Below are positions 34,039 to 43,501 of a stretch of 43,501 nt of DNA, piece after piece. The notes beneath the pieces were generated by a model. It had not been told where the DNA came from, did no database searches, and was given only the letters and a program-made list of their open reading frames with translations. Source of the stretch: Bacteroidaceae bacterium (GTDB taxonomy: Bacteria > Bacteroidota > Bacteroidia > Bacteroidales > Bacteroidaceae); the NCBI GenBank assembly GCA_017614465.1, contig JAGABW010000032.1, positions 1 through 43,501 on the forward strand. The letters are read 5' to 3'. The translations under genes and the position numbers were made by a program. Within the stretch, counting starts at the first letter, position 1. Each line of letters starts with the position of its first letter.

Positions 34039-35466
34039 TCAATGATTATTAACGGTTTTCAAGACTGACTTATCAACAGAAACTGGATACTTTGCACGTA
34101 ATTGTTCTACCCATTCTTGTTCCTTTACTGATTGATAATCAGAAACTACTTGAGCTCTGACATCTTTATATGTTTCTGGTTTTGAGATTATCCTTCCATA
34201 TGTATCCACATAATCAAAACCACCTTGTTTCTTTATTTCACCATCCTTACCGAATTGGAGTATATCTACATTATTACTATCGCCTTGTTTATAGATTCCA
34301 TGTTCAATTCTTACAACAATTAATGAATCTGTATTATATTTGTCAACTATCATCTGTCCCCACTTATTATCATCTTTTTCTTTCTTAATCAATTGTTTAG
34401 CACCTTCGATAATACCTGGTTGTTTTGCTCTTATCAATATACCCTTGAATCGTGGGCTATCCCATTTATATTTCTTTTTATTCTTTGCGAAATATTGAGC
34501 GATTCCAGCCTCATCTTGCGCTGCCACATCCCAGATTGTAGTTTTCACAATTTCATACATAAGTGTACCATCATAGTATTCTTGTGACAGATACTTCTGA
34601 TCCATATCTCGTGCAATAAGCTTATCGAATTCTCTGTCGATAATAACTTGTCGTGATACACCTTCTTTATTTGCTAAAGAATCAATATAATGATTTGCAG
34701 ATATTTTTTGAATTCCGCGAGCTTTCAAGTTCTTCAAGATATCATTATGATAATAATCATATGATTGAATCTGAATCTGGTGGCGATCAATCATCTTAAT
34801 TATGTGCCATCCTACTGATGATTTAAATGGTGCAGACACTTGTCCTGCCTGCAATTTAAAGGCAGCATTTTCGAATTCTGGAATCATCTGACCTTTCACA
34901 AATTGTCCAAGCGAACCACCACGAGCAGCAGAGCCCTTGTCATCAGAACATTTCTTTGCCAATTCGGCAAAGTCAGCCCCGTTATTCAAAGCCCTGTATA
35001 TAGAATCGATTCTTTCTTTAGCTACTTTTTGTTGTTCAGGAGTTGCATCCTGACGCATTAAAACCAAAATATGACTTGCAGTCAGTACATCTTCGCCAGC
35101 ATAGCGATCCACATACCTTTTATATTGACTATAAGCTTCTCTTTCAATATAAGAGCTATCTACAACAGTTGGTAACAACATCTGTTCGCGATAACTCATA
35201 AGATCATTCTTTACAGAAGTTAACGTATCAAATTTTGCATCTTCAGCGGCAAGTACTTTTAATTTGAAATTAACAAATAAAGGTACATAGTCTTCTACAC
35301 TCTTTTTATCGATGACGCCATCTGAGTTGTTTTTATTATAGCTATATTCGAACTCTGATCGTGTTATTTGTTTTCCATTTATTGTCATTATAATGGGATC
35401 ATTAGATTGAGCGAATCCCATTGCTGCAGCCATATATGCAAAAGCTGAAATCAGTATCTTCTTCAT
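34039..35466 (-). CDS. Periplasmic PpiC-type peptidyl-prolyl isomerase
   Basis: 475 aa from ATG 35464-35466 (the frame extends 12 codons further but the signal peptide MKKILISAFAYMAAAMGFAQ fits this start). One PPIC domain with SAARGGSLGQFVKGQMIPEF and GWHIIKMIDRH, flanked by helical regions of SurA/PrsA type. Role: folding of exported and outer-membrane proteins. Together with the next gene it forms a tandem of two related but dissimilar isomerases. Confidence 0.87.
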   Translation of the reverse strand: MKKILISAFAYMAAAMGFAQSNDPIIMTINGKQITRSEFEYSYNKNNSDGVIDKKSVEDYVPLFVNFKLKVLAAEDAKFDTLTSVKNDLMSYREQMLLPTVVDSSYIEREAYSQYKRYVDRYAGEDVLTASHILVLMRQDATPEQQKVAKERIDSIYRALNNGADFAELAKKCSDDKGSAARGGSLGQFVKGQMIPEFENAAFKLQAGQVSAPFKSSVGWHIIKMIDRHQIQIQSYDYYHNDILKNLKARGIQKISANHYIDSLANKEGVSRQVIIDREFDKLIARDMDQKYLSQEYYDGTLMYEIVKTTIWDVAAQDEAGIAQYFAKNKKKYKWDSPRFKGILIRAKQPGIIEGAKQLIKKEKDDNKWGQMIVDKYNTDSLIVVRIEHGIYKQGDSNNVDILQFGKDGEIKKQGGFDYVDTYGRIISKPETYKDVRAQVVSDYQSVKEQEWVEQLRAKYPVSVDKSVLKTVNNH

Positions 35467-35503
35467 TGTAAGGAATTTGATTATCTTATTGTTATATAAC
35501 ATA

Positions 35504-35569
35504 TCAAATGAGGTTCATACATTTTATGGGGAAGTGACAATCTCCATAATAAGCATGAAACTCATTTGA
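35504..35569. repeat. Long imperfect inverted repeat after guaB
   Basis: TCAAATGAG / CTCATTTGA arms (35504-35512, 35561-35569), continued inward by TTCAT / ATGAA after one mismatch and by TTATGG / CCATAA pieces, so a 66-nt RNA hairpin can form. On the plus strand it is followed by GTTTTT, but no plus-strand gene ends here. On the minus strand it lies between guaB and the first PPIase. Confidence 0.6.
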
Positions 35570-35580
35570 CTGTTTTTGAA

Positions 35581-37134
<1,554 letters not shown>

Positions 37135-37208
37135 TTAAATTTATCAAAATAGTCATTAAAGACATCAACTTTGCGCATTATGGGTTTCACTAAACGAGCA
37201 ATATTTCT

Positions 37209-39428
37209 TTATTTTCCTTCTTTTTCGATATCGTTCTTTTTTCCCATATGTCTATCAAGAAAATCCTCCATTCTTGTCAAAAGATGCAAGCGTGTATCAC
37301 CCACATTCAAATGATGATTACGGTTAACATAAAACTCTGTTTCGAATTGTACGTTATGTTGTTTATATACTTTTGTAAGTTCTTCCATATTCTGGAAATG
37401 AACATTATCATCGGCATAACCATGAACCAACAGCACGTCGCCATGGAGTTTGTCCACCCTCGTCATAGGATTATCATCATATGCTTCTGAATTTTCCGAA
37501 GGTAATCCCATGTATCTCTCTGTATATATAGTGTCATAGAATCTGAAAGAAGTAACAGGTGCAACTGCAATTCCGCAATTAAACACCGGGCGTCCTTCTG
37601 ACATTGCCATCAGTGTGTTCCAACCTCCATAGCTCCATCCCCAGATTGCTATTTTATCTTTATCTACATATGGCAAAGACGACAGATACAAAGCTGTCTC
37701 GACTTGGTCATTGGCTTCTATATAACCAAGATGCTTATATGTAGTTTTTCGCCATTCTTCACCACGCCCGCCAGTGCCTCGTCCATCCACACACACCACA
37801 ATATACCCTTTCTGAGCCAATCGTTTTTCCCATAGCAAACCCGGATACAAGCCATTTGCCCATTGATTCTTTACTTTTTGGTTTCCTGGTCCTGAATACT
37901 GAAACATTAGTACTGGATATTTCTTATTCGCATCAAAATCATCAGGTTTCACCATCCATCCGTTTAACAAAACATTCTCGTTGATTGCAAACTGAAAGAA
38001 GTCGACATTACTGGATTCTACTTCACTCAATGCATCACTCAAAGCATTATTATCCTCCATGGTGTATAATTCACTACCCTTATTATCACAAAGAGAATAT
38101 TTAGAAGGCGACTTCAAAGAAGACCATTTCTTAATGAAATAATTACAATTATCATCAAAAAGAGCGATATTCACACCTTTATCCTTTGTCAAAAGATTTT
38201 TTTCGCCTTTCTCATCAACTGAATACACATATTGTTCAAGAGGACTTCCTTCATTACTTGAAAAATAAAACCTACCCTTATCATCCTGACCATAATAGTC
38301 TAATACCTCATAATTACCCTTACTAAGTTGCTTTATCATCGTACCGTTCATATCATAGAGATACATATGTCTGAAACCATCCCTTTCGCTCAACAAAACG
38401 AATCGCTCATGAGAAAAGTCAAGATTCTGATAGAATGCCTCATCGACATATGTACTATTTGATTCAGAAACCAATAGTTCACAATCGCCATTAAGAGGAT
38501 TTGCCTTATAAATATTACATACGTTTTGAGCCCTATTCAATGTAACAACTGCCAATTTATTAGCATCACAAGTAAACTGAATCCGCGGTATATACCCATC
38601 ATCATCCAGTGGGACATTAATTCTGCGACACTCCTTATTATATATATCGTAAGCAAACACGCTCACTTTTGAGTTTGTCTCCCCTGCTTTAGGATATTTA
38701 TATTCATACATCTTAACAGAATTGGCGTCATCAACATGATTGAAGATTGGAAAAGCGAAAGTTGGCACATCCGTTTCATCAAATCTAATCCATGCAATAA
38801 ATCTTCCATCTGGAGAAAAGTCAAAAGCGCAATTATACGAGAACTCCTCTTCGTTCACCCAATCAGGTTTTCCATTTATCACATGATTAAATCGTCCGTC
38901 ATTTGTGATTCTTTTTTCTTTTCTGTCTTTCAACGTCACAACATATATATCATTATCACGTACGAATCCCGCCATAGAGCCGTCAGGAGAAAGCTTCAGA
39001 CATTCAATATTCCCCTTATTGGAAAGGACACGCATCTTTTTACTCCTTATATTATACAAATAATAATTTGAAACGGCAGAATGACGATAAATAGATCGCC
39101 TATCAGTTTCCACAAACACATATCTCATATTAGGAGTTATAAGACAGTCAGCCATATTATCAGGCTTATCACCTATCACCTCATCAAGATCAAGCAAAAC
39201 CTTTTGAGATTCAGGATTCGCAGATGAATGCAGGATCAACTTACGTCCATGCTGAATGGTGTAATAATCTCCATTGGACAAAAATTTGACATCACCTATT
39301 CCTTTTTCTGAAAATTTGCCAGATACTACATCCTCTAATGTTATCATACTTATTGTTTTCGCACTTATTTGTAATTGAAAAGTCAAAATACATATACTTG
39401 TAATAGACCACTTCAATAAAAATTTCAT
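37209..39428 (-). CDS. Dipeptidyl peptidase IV, S9B family
   Basis: 739 aa with a signal peptide of about 23 residues (LQISAK). N-terminal beta-propeller (about 30-480) with DWVNEEE at 189-195, the double-Glu motif that holds the peptide N-terminus in DPP IV; C-terminal alpha/beta hydrolase with Ser599 (GWSYGG), Asp673 or Asp674 (HGYADDNV) and His705 (NRNHH). Typical length. It clips Xaa-Pro dipeptides and works with aminopeptidase P on proline-rich peptides such as collagen fragments. Secreted or periplasmic. Confidence 0.92.
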   Translation of the reverse strand: MKFLLKWSITSICILTFQLQISAKTISMITLEDVVSGKFSEKGIGDVKFLSNGDYYTIQHGRKLILHSSANPESQKVLLDLDEVIGDKPDNMADCLITPNMRYVFVETDRRSIYRHSAVSNYYLYNIRSKKMRVLSNKGNIECLKLSPDGSMAGFVRDNDIYVVTLKDRKEKRITNDGRFNHVINGKPDWVNEEEFSYNCAFDFSPDGRFIAWIRFDETDVPTFAFPIFNHVDDANSVKMYEYKYPKAGETNSKVSVFAYDIYNKECRRINVPLDDDGYIPRIQFTCDANKLAVVTLNRAQNVCNIYKANPLNGDCELLVSESNSTYVDEAFYQNLDFSHERFVLLSERDGFRHMYLYDMNGTMIKQLSKGNYEVLDYYGQDDKGRFYFSSNEGSPLEQYVYSVDEKGEKNLLTKDKGVNIALFDDNCNYFIKKWSSLKSPSKYSLCDNKGSELYTMEDNNALSDALSEVESSNVDFFQFAINENVLLNGWMVKPDDFDANKKYPVLMFQYSGPGNQKVKNQWANGLYPGLLWEKRLAQKGYIVVCVDGRGTGGRGEEWRKTTYKHLGYIEANDQVETALYLSSLPYVDKDKIAIWGWSYGGWNTLMAMSEGRPVFNCGIAVAPVTSFRFYDTIYTERYMGLPSENSEAYDDNPMTRVDKLHGDVLLVHGYADDNVHFQNMEELTKVYKQHNVQFETEFYVNRNHHLNVGDTRLHLLTRMEDFLDRHMGKKNDIEKEGK

Positions 39429-39458
39429 ATTTCAATTTATTTTAATTACATTTGTTGA

Positions 39459-39466
39459 CAAATTTA
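39459..39466 (-). promoter_or_regulatory. -7 element of the DPP IV gene
   Basis: Minus strand TAAATTTG, about 30 bp before the ATG. No TTG at the usual distance, so the support is weak. Confidence 0.35.
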
Positions 39467-39495
39467 CGAATTTATCAGTAAGAAGAGCGACGATT

Positions 39496-40083
39496 ATGTA
39501 TAAAAAAATCATTATAATGTTCATTTTGTCCGTCTTGGTTGTTTCTTGCAAGGACAAGAGCAGCGAGCCAGACAAAGAATCTATTTTACTCTCTGCCATT
39601 CATCAAGAAGCAGATATTGTCACGACAGAGCTCACAATACGGAAGATAGCCATATATGATTCAGACAAGACAGAAAAAATTTCATTACGCGATCCAAACA
39701 CATGGAAATTTGGAAGCAGGAAATGTGTTGTTCCTGTATCGATAAATATAAAATACGGGTATGACATACGCGACATAAAACTTGAAAGCATTCGTATTGA
39801 CGACTCAAGCAAAATCATATACATCAAATTGCCAGAAGCAAAAGTTATTGATTCAGGTTATAACACAGACACCGAGTCGGGCAATATTGTGTGCATATCC
39901 ACAGGACTTCGTTCTGCAGTAGGACACGAAATGATTGAAACAATCAGTCGAAAAGCATACCAAGAAGTTTTGAAGAAAGGAGAATTTAAGGATATTGCAG
40001 AAAAGGACATACGCAACAACGCCAAAATGATATTTGACAGTTTAGCAAAATCATTAGGTTATAGTGGTGCTGAAATCGAATAA
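39496..40083 (+). CDS. DUF4230 lipoprotein, copy 1
   Basis: 195 aa. Lipobox ending VVVSC (Cys18), then KDKSSEPDKE. The body (SAIHQEADIVTTELTIRKIA, KLPEAKVIDSGYN, AKDIRNNAKMIF-like end) is typical of DUF4230, a family of unknown function with an N-terminal membrane or lipid anchor. 47 bp before a second member with low sequence similarity but the same plan; a pair in this order suggests the two proteins work together. Confidence 0.83.
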   Translation: MYKKIIIMFILSVLVVSCKDKSSEPDKESILLSAIHQEADIVTTELTIRKIAIYDSDKTEKISLRDPNTWKFGSRKCVVPVSINIKYGYDIRDIKLESIRIDDSSKIIYIKLPEAKVIDSGYNTDTESGNIVCISTGLRSAVGHEMIETISRKAYQEVLKKGEFKDIAEKDIRNNAKMIFDSLAKSLGYSGAEIE

Positions 40084-40130
40084 CTTATTTCTCTTAGATT
40101 TATGTATTTCAACCTATTACATTATCGATT

Positions 40131-40730
40131 ATGAAACATAAGAAAATAATACTTATAACAGGACTTACTGCACTCATAATAATAATCTGTATTTTTGTAA
40201 TACGGAAAATGAACAATGATCCAGAGGGAATCACACTTGAAGAAACTGCCGATGCCATCATCGAGGTTATGCCAAGCAATGATTTATATGTATCAACCGC
40301 TATCATTGAGGATTTCACCACTGCACATCAAACAGAATATCATTTAGGGCTAATTCCCGAAGAACATTCATGCGTGCAAGTATTACGTCAGAAAGTCAGC
40401 CACAAGATAAGAATGGCAGATATAAAATACACGATGATTGAGCCCAAGAAAGTATTGGTAAAATTGCCCGAACCATTGTACAACGCATCGACAATACATT
40501 CTTCATTTGTATCCGATGATGAAGATTATTGGTTTCAAAATCTTTCATCGACAAAAAACATGAAGAAAAAGATTGAGGCGCAAATTAAAAACCGATTTGA
40601 CACTAAAGAAAACAGGCGAAAATCAAAATTTTACGCCATGCAATCTATTTCTCATATAATCACCCAACTCGGTTATCAGGTAGAGTTTGAAGACGTCGTT
40701 TTATCTTCTCCACAAACTGATAGTTTTTAA
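40131..40730 (+). CDS. DUF4230 membrane protein, copy 2
   Basis: 199 aa. An N-terminal membrane helix (IILITGLTALIIIICIFVI) replaces the lipobox of copy 1. The body shares the strand pattern and the VLVKLPEP motif with copy 1 (IYIKLPEA). The 3' end overlaps the convergent radical SAM gene by 71 bp, with both frames open and of normal length. Confidence 0.8.
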   Translation: MKHKKIILITGLTALIIIICIFVIRKMNNDPEGITLEETADAIIEVMPSNDLYVSTAIIEDFTTAHQTEYHLGLIPEEHSCVQVLRQKVSHKIRMADIKYTMIEPKKVLVKLPEPLYNASTIHSSFVSDDEDYWFQNLSSTKNMKKKIEAQIKNRFDTKENRRKSKFYAMQSISHIITQLGYQVEFEDVVLSSPQTDSF

Positions 40731-41565
40731 GTCCCCATCCAGGAACAGCCAACAGGCCAGGAGGCGACTGACTGACAAAACGTTCAAAAATCATATCAGG
40801 TCTGCTCTTAGCGATAAAATCACAGACCAGTTCCACATATTCATCAACCAACATTCTCATAAAATCTTCAGGATGTTCAGCATACTCTATTGCCATACGT
40901 GTGCCTTTTATGATTTGCAGTTGATGTAGTTTCAATATTGTCAATGGCAATTCAGACAATGCCACAGCTGTATTTAATATATCGCCTCTGGTTTCGCCCG
41001 GCAAGCCCAATATAATATGACCGCCTACAGGAAGCCCGCGTTTCGCTGTATCAATCACAGCCTTACGAGTACACGCAAAATCATGTCCTCTGTTAATCCG
41101 CTTAAGAGTCTTATCATGAGCACTTTCGATACCATATTCCACCAAGACGAAGACACCTTTATCGTGTAACGACTGTAAATAATCAAGTAATTTATCCGAC
41201 ACACAATCAGGACGTGTCCCAATAACCAATCCCACTACATCATCCACACTAAGAGCCTCTTCATACTTACGCTTCACATCGTCAAACGGTCCGTATGTAT
41301 TGGTATAAGCCTGAAAATATGCAAGATACTTCATGTTAGGATATTTCTTTCGGAAGAAATCGCGTCCTTCATTCAGTTGGTCAGAAATACTTTTTTCAGT
41401 CTTACAATACTCAGGGTTAAACGACTGGTTATTGCAGTATGTACAACCGCCGAACCCAGTTCGTCCGTCTCTGTTAGGACATGTAAATCCTGCATTGATT
41501 GATATTTTCTGAGCCTTACATCCAAGTTGTGAAGTTAGCCATGCACCAAATTCAAGATATTCCAT
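40660..41565 (-). CDS. Radical SAM protein, TIGR01212 (YhcC) family
   Basis: 301 aa. The iron-sulphur cluster cysteines are Cys29, Cys41 and Cys44 in the family-specific C-x11-C-x2-C arrangement (FTCPNRDG, GGCTYC). The barrel continues with GLPGETRGDI and ESAHDKTLKRINRGHDFACTR, matching the family to its end (ESPPGLLAVPGWGLKN-like segment). The reaction is not established. Length is normal, so the 71-bp overlap with the DUF4230 gene does not come from a lost stop. Confidence 0.92.
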   Translation of the reverse strand: MEYLEFGAWLTSQLGCKAQKISINAGFTCPNRDGRTGFGGCTYCNNQSFNPEYCKTEKSISDQLNEGRDFFRKKYPNMKYLAYFQAYTNTYGPFDDVKRKYEEALSVDDVVGLVIGTRPDCVSDKLLDYLQSLHDKGVFVLVEYGIESAHDKTLKRINRGHDFACTRKAVIDTAKRGLPVGGHIILGLPGETRGDILNTAVALSELPLTILKLHQLQIIKGTRMAIEYAEHPEDFMRMLVDEYVELVCDFIAKSRPDMIFERFVSQSPPGLLAVPGWGLKNYQFVEKIKRRLQTLPDNRVG

Positions 41566-41636
41566 ACGACAACATCTTACATCCCGAGGGTTATAAGAGA
41601 GATTATAGCGAGTTATAAGTTATTATTCAAAAAGAG

Positions 41637-42479
41637 TTATTTATTATCAACCTTCTCTGCAATCACATTCTTCAGAAGTCCCATATTGTCGAAGCATTGT
41701 TTCTGGGCGAGGAATATTGTGAGCATAAGAGAAAGCATAGAAGCCACAAATGTGATTACCACAATCATCATCTGATATTTTATAGCCTGACTCGGATCAC
41801 TTCCTCCTAATATCTGTCCGATCATAGTACCTGGCATAGCTACAAGTCCCATGACGGCCATATTTGCAATACATGGATTAAACGCCTTGATTGCCGCTTT
41901 TCTCATAAAAGGCTGCGTTGCCTCCCATCTTGTTGCGCCATTTCCCAATAGATATCGGTACATCTGTTGTTCTCTTCGTATACCTTCAAAATAAGTACTT
42001 AAAGCAAGTACGTTAACGCCAAGCATATTACCTAATAACAGTCCGAAGATTGGTATAAAATATCTTGCAGAGAAAAGATAAGACAGGAACTCTGTTGATG
42101 TAAATGTCTGTTCAAAAATCTTCATTTCCGAACTACCCAGAACCAGTCCTATAAAATAAATGCTTATTATCAAAGCCGTAGAAAGGAAAGATACGAGCAG
42201 TGGGATGCCCATATATTGCAGTTTGAGGCGTGTCCGCTGTATTGCCGTTCCAGTAGCGACAAATGTCATAATCAGTCCCCAAATCAAATTAACCCACCAC
42301 ACATCACTTAAGAAAAGGAACTGCAAATACAATCCTATCAGCCATAATTGTATAATCATGCGAATTGTGGCTGACAATGTAGAATGCACCAAACCTGTTC
42401 TCAGTTTATAAAGAAAGAACAGAGGTATCAACATAAGAACCAGTCCTATTCCTAATCCGTATATATCAATATCTACCAA
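41637..42479 (-). CDS. fetB: FetB/UPF0014-family ABC permease
   Basis: 280 aa. Start TTG at 42477-42479: no ATG fits, and the first helix needs these residues (VDIDIYGLGIGLVLMLIPLF). About seven membrane helices; conserved core GNMLGVNVLALSTYFE and LVAMPGTMIGQILGGSDPSQAI. The family member FetB of E. coli, with the ATPase FetA, exports iron and helps resist oxidative stress. It follows the ATPase gene by 11 bp. Function here is by homology only. Confidence 0.88.
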   Translation of the reverse strand: MVDIDIYGLGIGLVLMLIPLFFLYKLRTGLVHSTLSATIRMIIQLWLIGLYLQFLFLSDVWWVNLIWGLIMTFVATGTAIQRTRLKLQYMGIPLLVSFLSTALIISIYFIGLVLGSSEMKIFEQTFTSTEFLSYLFSARYFIPIFGLLLGNMLGVNVLALSTYFEGIRREQQMYRYLLGNGATRWEATQPFMRKAAIKAFNPCIANMAVMGLVAMPGTMIGQILGGSDPSQAIKYQMMIVVITFVASMLSLMLTIFLAQKQCFDNMGLLKNVIAEKVDNK

Positions 42480-42490
42480 AATATTTAGAT

Positions 42491-43126
42491 TTAGAAGTTT
42501 AATGTTTTTATTTCAACAACCTGATCCGAGTTATCGATAATAGCCTTATGATGCGACGCTACCACAATAGTAACATTCTCACTATCAATCAGATGTCTGA
42601 AATAACGCAGCACCAGTTGTGCTGATTCAGGATCAAGAGCACTGGTAGGTTCATCAACAAGAATCAGTTTTTTATGCAGTAATCCAGCCACACTAAGCAT
42701 CACTCTCTGCCGTTGTCCTCCACTGATTTCAGTTGTTCTCTTTTCCAGGATGGAACGGTCAAGATTCAGGAATTCCCATTCTTTCAGCACCTTCTCATCG
42801 GAATAATCCTTTTGATGATTAGCTTTTAAAGAGAAAGGCAAATAAATCATCTCCTTCACTGTTTCCTGAGGCAATGCCAATTCCTGAGGCACATAAGCAA
42901 TCATACGTCTTATCGAATCGATATTAGTATGCGACACCTGTATTCCGTCAATCAATATCTCACCCTCAAAAGCCACGAACCCCATGATTGCATTCAGCAA
43001 AGATGTCTTACCACATCCAGATTCGCCACATATACAGACAAGTTGCCCCCTATCCACATCTAATGAAAGGTGGTTGATAACAGTTTTCTCACCATATTTA
43101 ATTGTGACGTCTTTAAGTTGCAGCAT
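42491..43126 (-). CDS. fetA: FetA-like ABC transporter ATP-binding protein
   Basis: 211 aa from ATG 43124-43126; an upstream in-frame start would lie on the -7 element. Walker A GESGCGKT at 34-41, Q-loop PQE (80-82), signature SGGQRQ at 135-140, Walker B LILVDEP at 154-160, H-loop HHK near the end (ASHHKAI). Pairs with the FetB-type permease 11 bp downstream. Confidence 0.9.
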   Translation of the reverse strand: MLQLKDVTIKYGEKTVINHLSLDVDRGQLVCICGESGCGKTSLLNAIMGFVAFEGEILIDGIQVSHTNIDSIRRMIAYVPQELALPQETVKEMIYLPFSLKANHQKDYSDEKVLKEWEFLNLDRSILEKRTTEISGGQRQRVMLSVAGLLHKKLILVDEPTSALDPESAQLVLRYFRHLIDSENVTIVVASHHKAIIDNSDQVVEIKTLNF

Positions 43127-43165
43127 GATTCTAATATTAAAAGACAAATAAAAGCTTTTGCTTTG

Positions 43166-43173
43166 CAAAGATA
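43166..43173 (-). promoter_or_regulatory. -7 element of fetAB
   Basis: Minus strand TATCTTTG, with no clear -33 motif. Leader of about 33 nt. Confidence 0.45.
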
Positions 43174-43265
43174 CGCATTTTTTTCATAATACTGTTTCTC
43201 ACAAACATATTTTGATTTTCAAACATTAAATAACCATAATATACAGTTATTTATTCATTATATTT

Positions 43266-43296
43266 TTGAATATTCGATTTTTATGTGTTACATTTG
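43266..43296 (+). promoter_or_regulatory. Promoter of the ABC ATPase at the right edge
   Basis: TTG (43266-43268), 20 nt, TACATTTG (43289-43296). Predicted start near 43303, leader of about 80 nt. Confidence 0.65.
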
Positions 43297-43384
43297 CAGC
43301 ATTCTAATTAATCAAATCGCAATGATATTATCATCAACAGATTAATAAAAGTTATATAAGGTTTTATTAAATTTTAAATTATTT

Positions 43385-43501
43385 ATGTTGAATTTTAACA
43401 ATATAACATTCGGTTATACAAAAGGACTTAATGTGCTTGAGAATTTCTCATTAGAAATCTCTGAAGGAGGCGTATATGGTCTTCTTGGCAAAAACGGAAC
43501 G
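43385..43501 (+). CDS. ABC transporter ATP-binding protein, 5' end only
   Basis: 39 codons from ATG 43385-43387 to the window edge. MLNFNNITFGYTKGLNVLEN begins like an ABC ATPase, and the last residues GLLGKNGT are the start of the Walker A motif. An aromatic A-loop is present (FGY). The rest is outside; the transported substrate cannot be judged. It is divergent from fetAB. Confidence 0.85.
   Translation, partial: MLNFNNITFGYTKGLNVLENFSLEISEGGVYGLLGKNGT

Overview
The window looks like a chromosomal segment of a Bacteroidales bacterium, most likely Prevotellaceae (Prevotella or a close relative). Reasons: AT-rich DNA; promoters of the Bacteroidetes type (TAnnTTTG about 20 nt after a TTG/TTTG) before many genes; starts mostly without Shine-Dalgarno sequences; and Bacteroidetes-specific families (PorE and PorQ of the type IX secretion system, HU_rel-type DNA-binding protein, DUF4270, DUF4230, OstA-like protein, paired OmpA-type porins). 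I see no rRNA, tRNA, CRISPR array, prophage or insertion sequence. Nearly all genes are intact; only the two at the window edges are cut.

Layout. 1-823: the 3' end of an RsmF-like rRNA methyltransferase converges on an unknown conserved gene. 1103-9323 (minus strand): a housekeeping/secretion block, meaB - porQ - cmk - ispH - topB - porE. 9720-10333: rplU-rpmA ribosomal operon with its own promoter and terminator. 10544-11482: DMT-family permease. 11489-12444: a gene-poor stretch of about 950 bp that I read as one minus-strand transcription unit: Crp/Fnr-type palindrome, strong promoter, leader of about 430 nt with short ORFs and repeats, a 25-residue hydrophobic micropeptide, and a terminator. 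This is the best candidate here for something undescribed. 12445-14871 (minus): glycosyltransferase 2, a four-helix membrane protein and recR. 15225-18742 (plus): HU-like protein, SPOR lipoprotein, a half-length GT5 glycogen-synthase-like protein and a DUF4270 lipoprotein.

18806-21838 (minus): araC-type regulator - uxaA (altronate dehydratase) - YqiA-like esterase, divergent from a plus-strand run (21969-25879) of MFS transporter, aminopeptidase P and a papain-fold peptidase. 25969-28461 (minus): two tandem OmpA-family outer-membrane proteins with almost identical C-terminal halves. 28704-37059 (minus): guaB, two PpiC/SurA-type isomerases, an OstA-like protein, a small tail-anchored protein and mutL, a block combining outer-membrane biogenesis with nucleotide metabolism and repair. 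37209-39428: dipeptidyl peptidase IV, divergent from two DUF4230 genes, the second of which overlaps a convergent radical SAM gene. 41637-43126: FetAB-type ABC exporter. The right edge holds the first 39 codons of another ABC ATPase.

Together the genes fit an anaerobic, peptide-using, succinate/propionate-type gut or oral bacterium: secretion machinery (PorE, PorQ), envelope assembly (OstA-like, PPIases, OmpA pair), peptide breakdown (DPP IV, aminopeptidase P, C1 peptidase), uronate use (UxaA) and core replication, repair and translation. All calls come from reading the sequence and translations; no database search was run.
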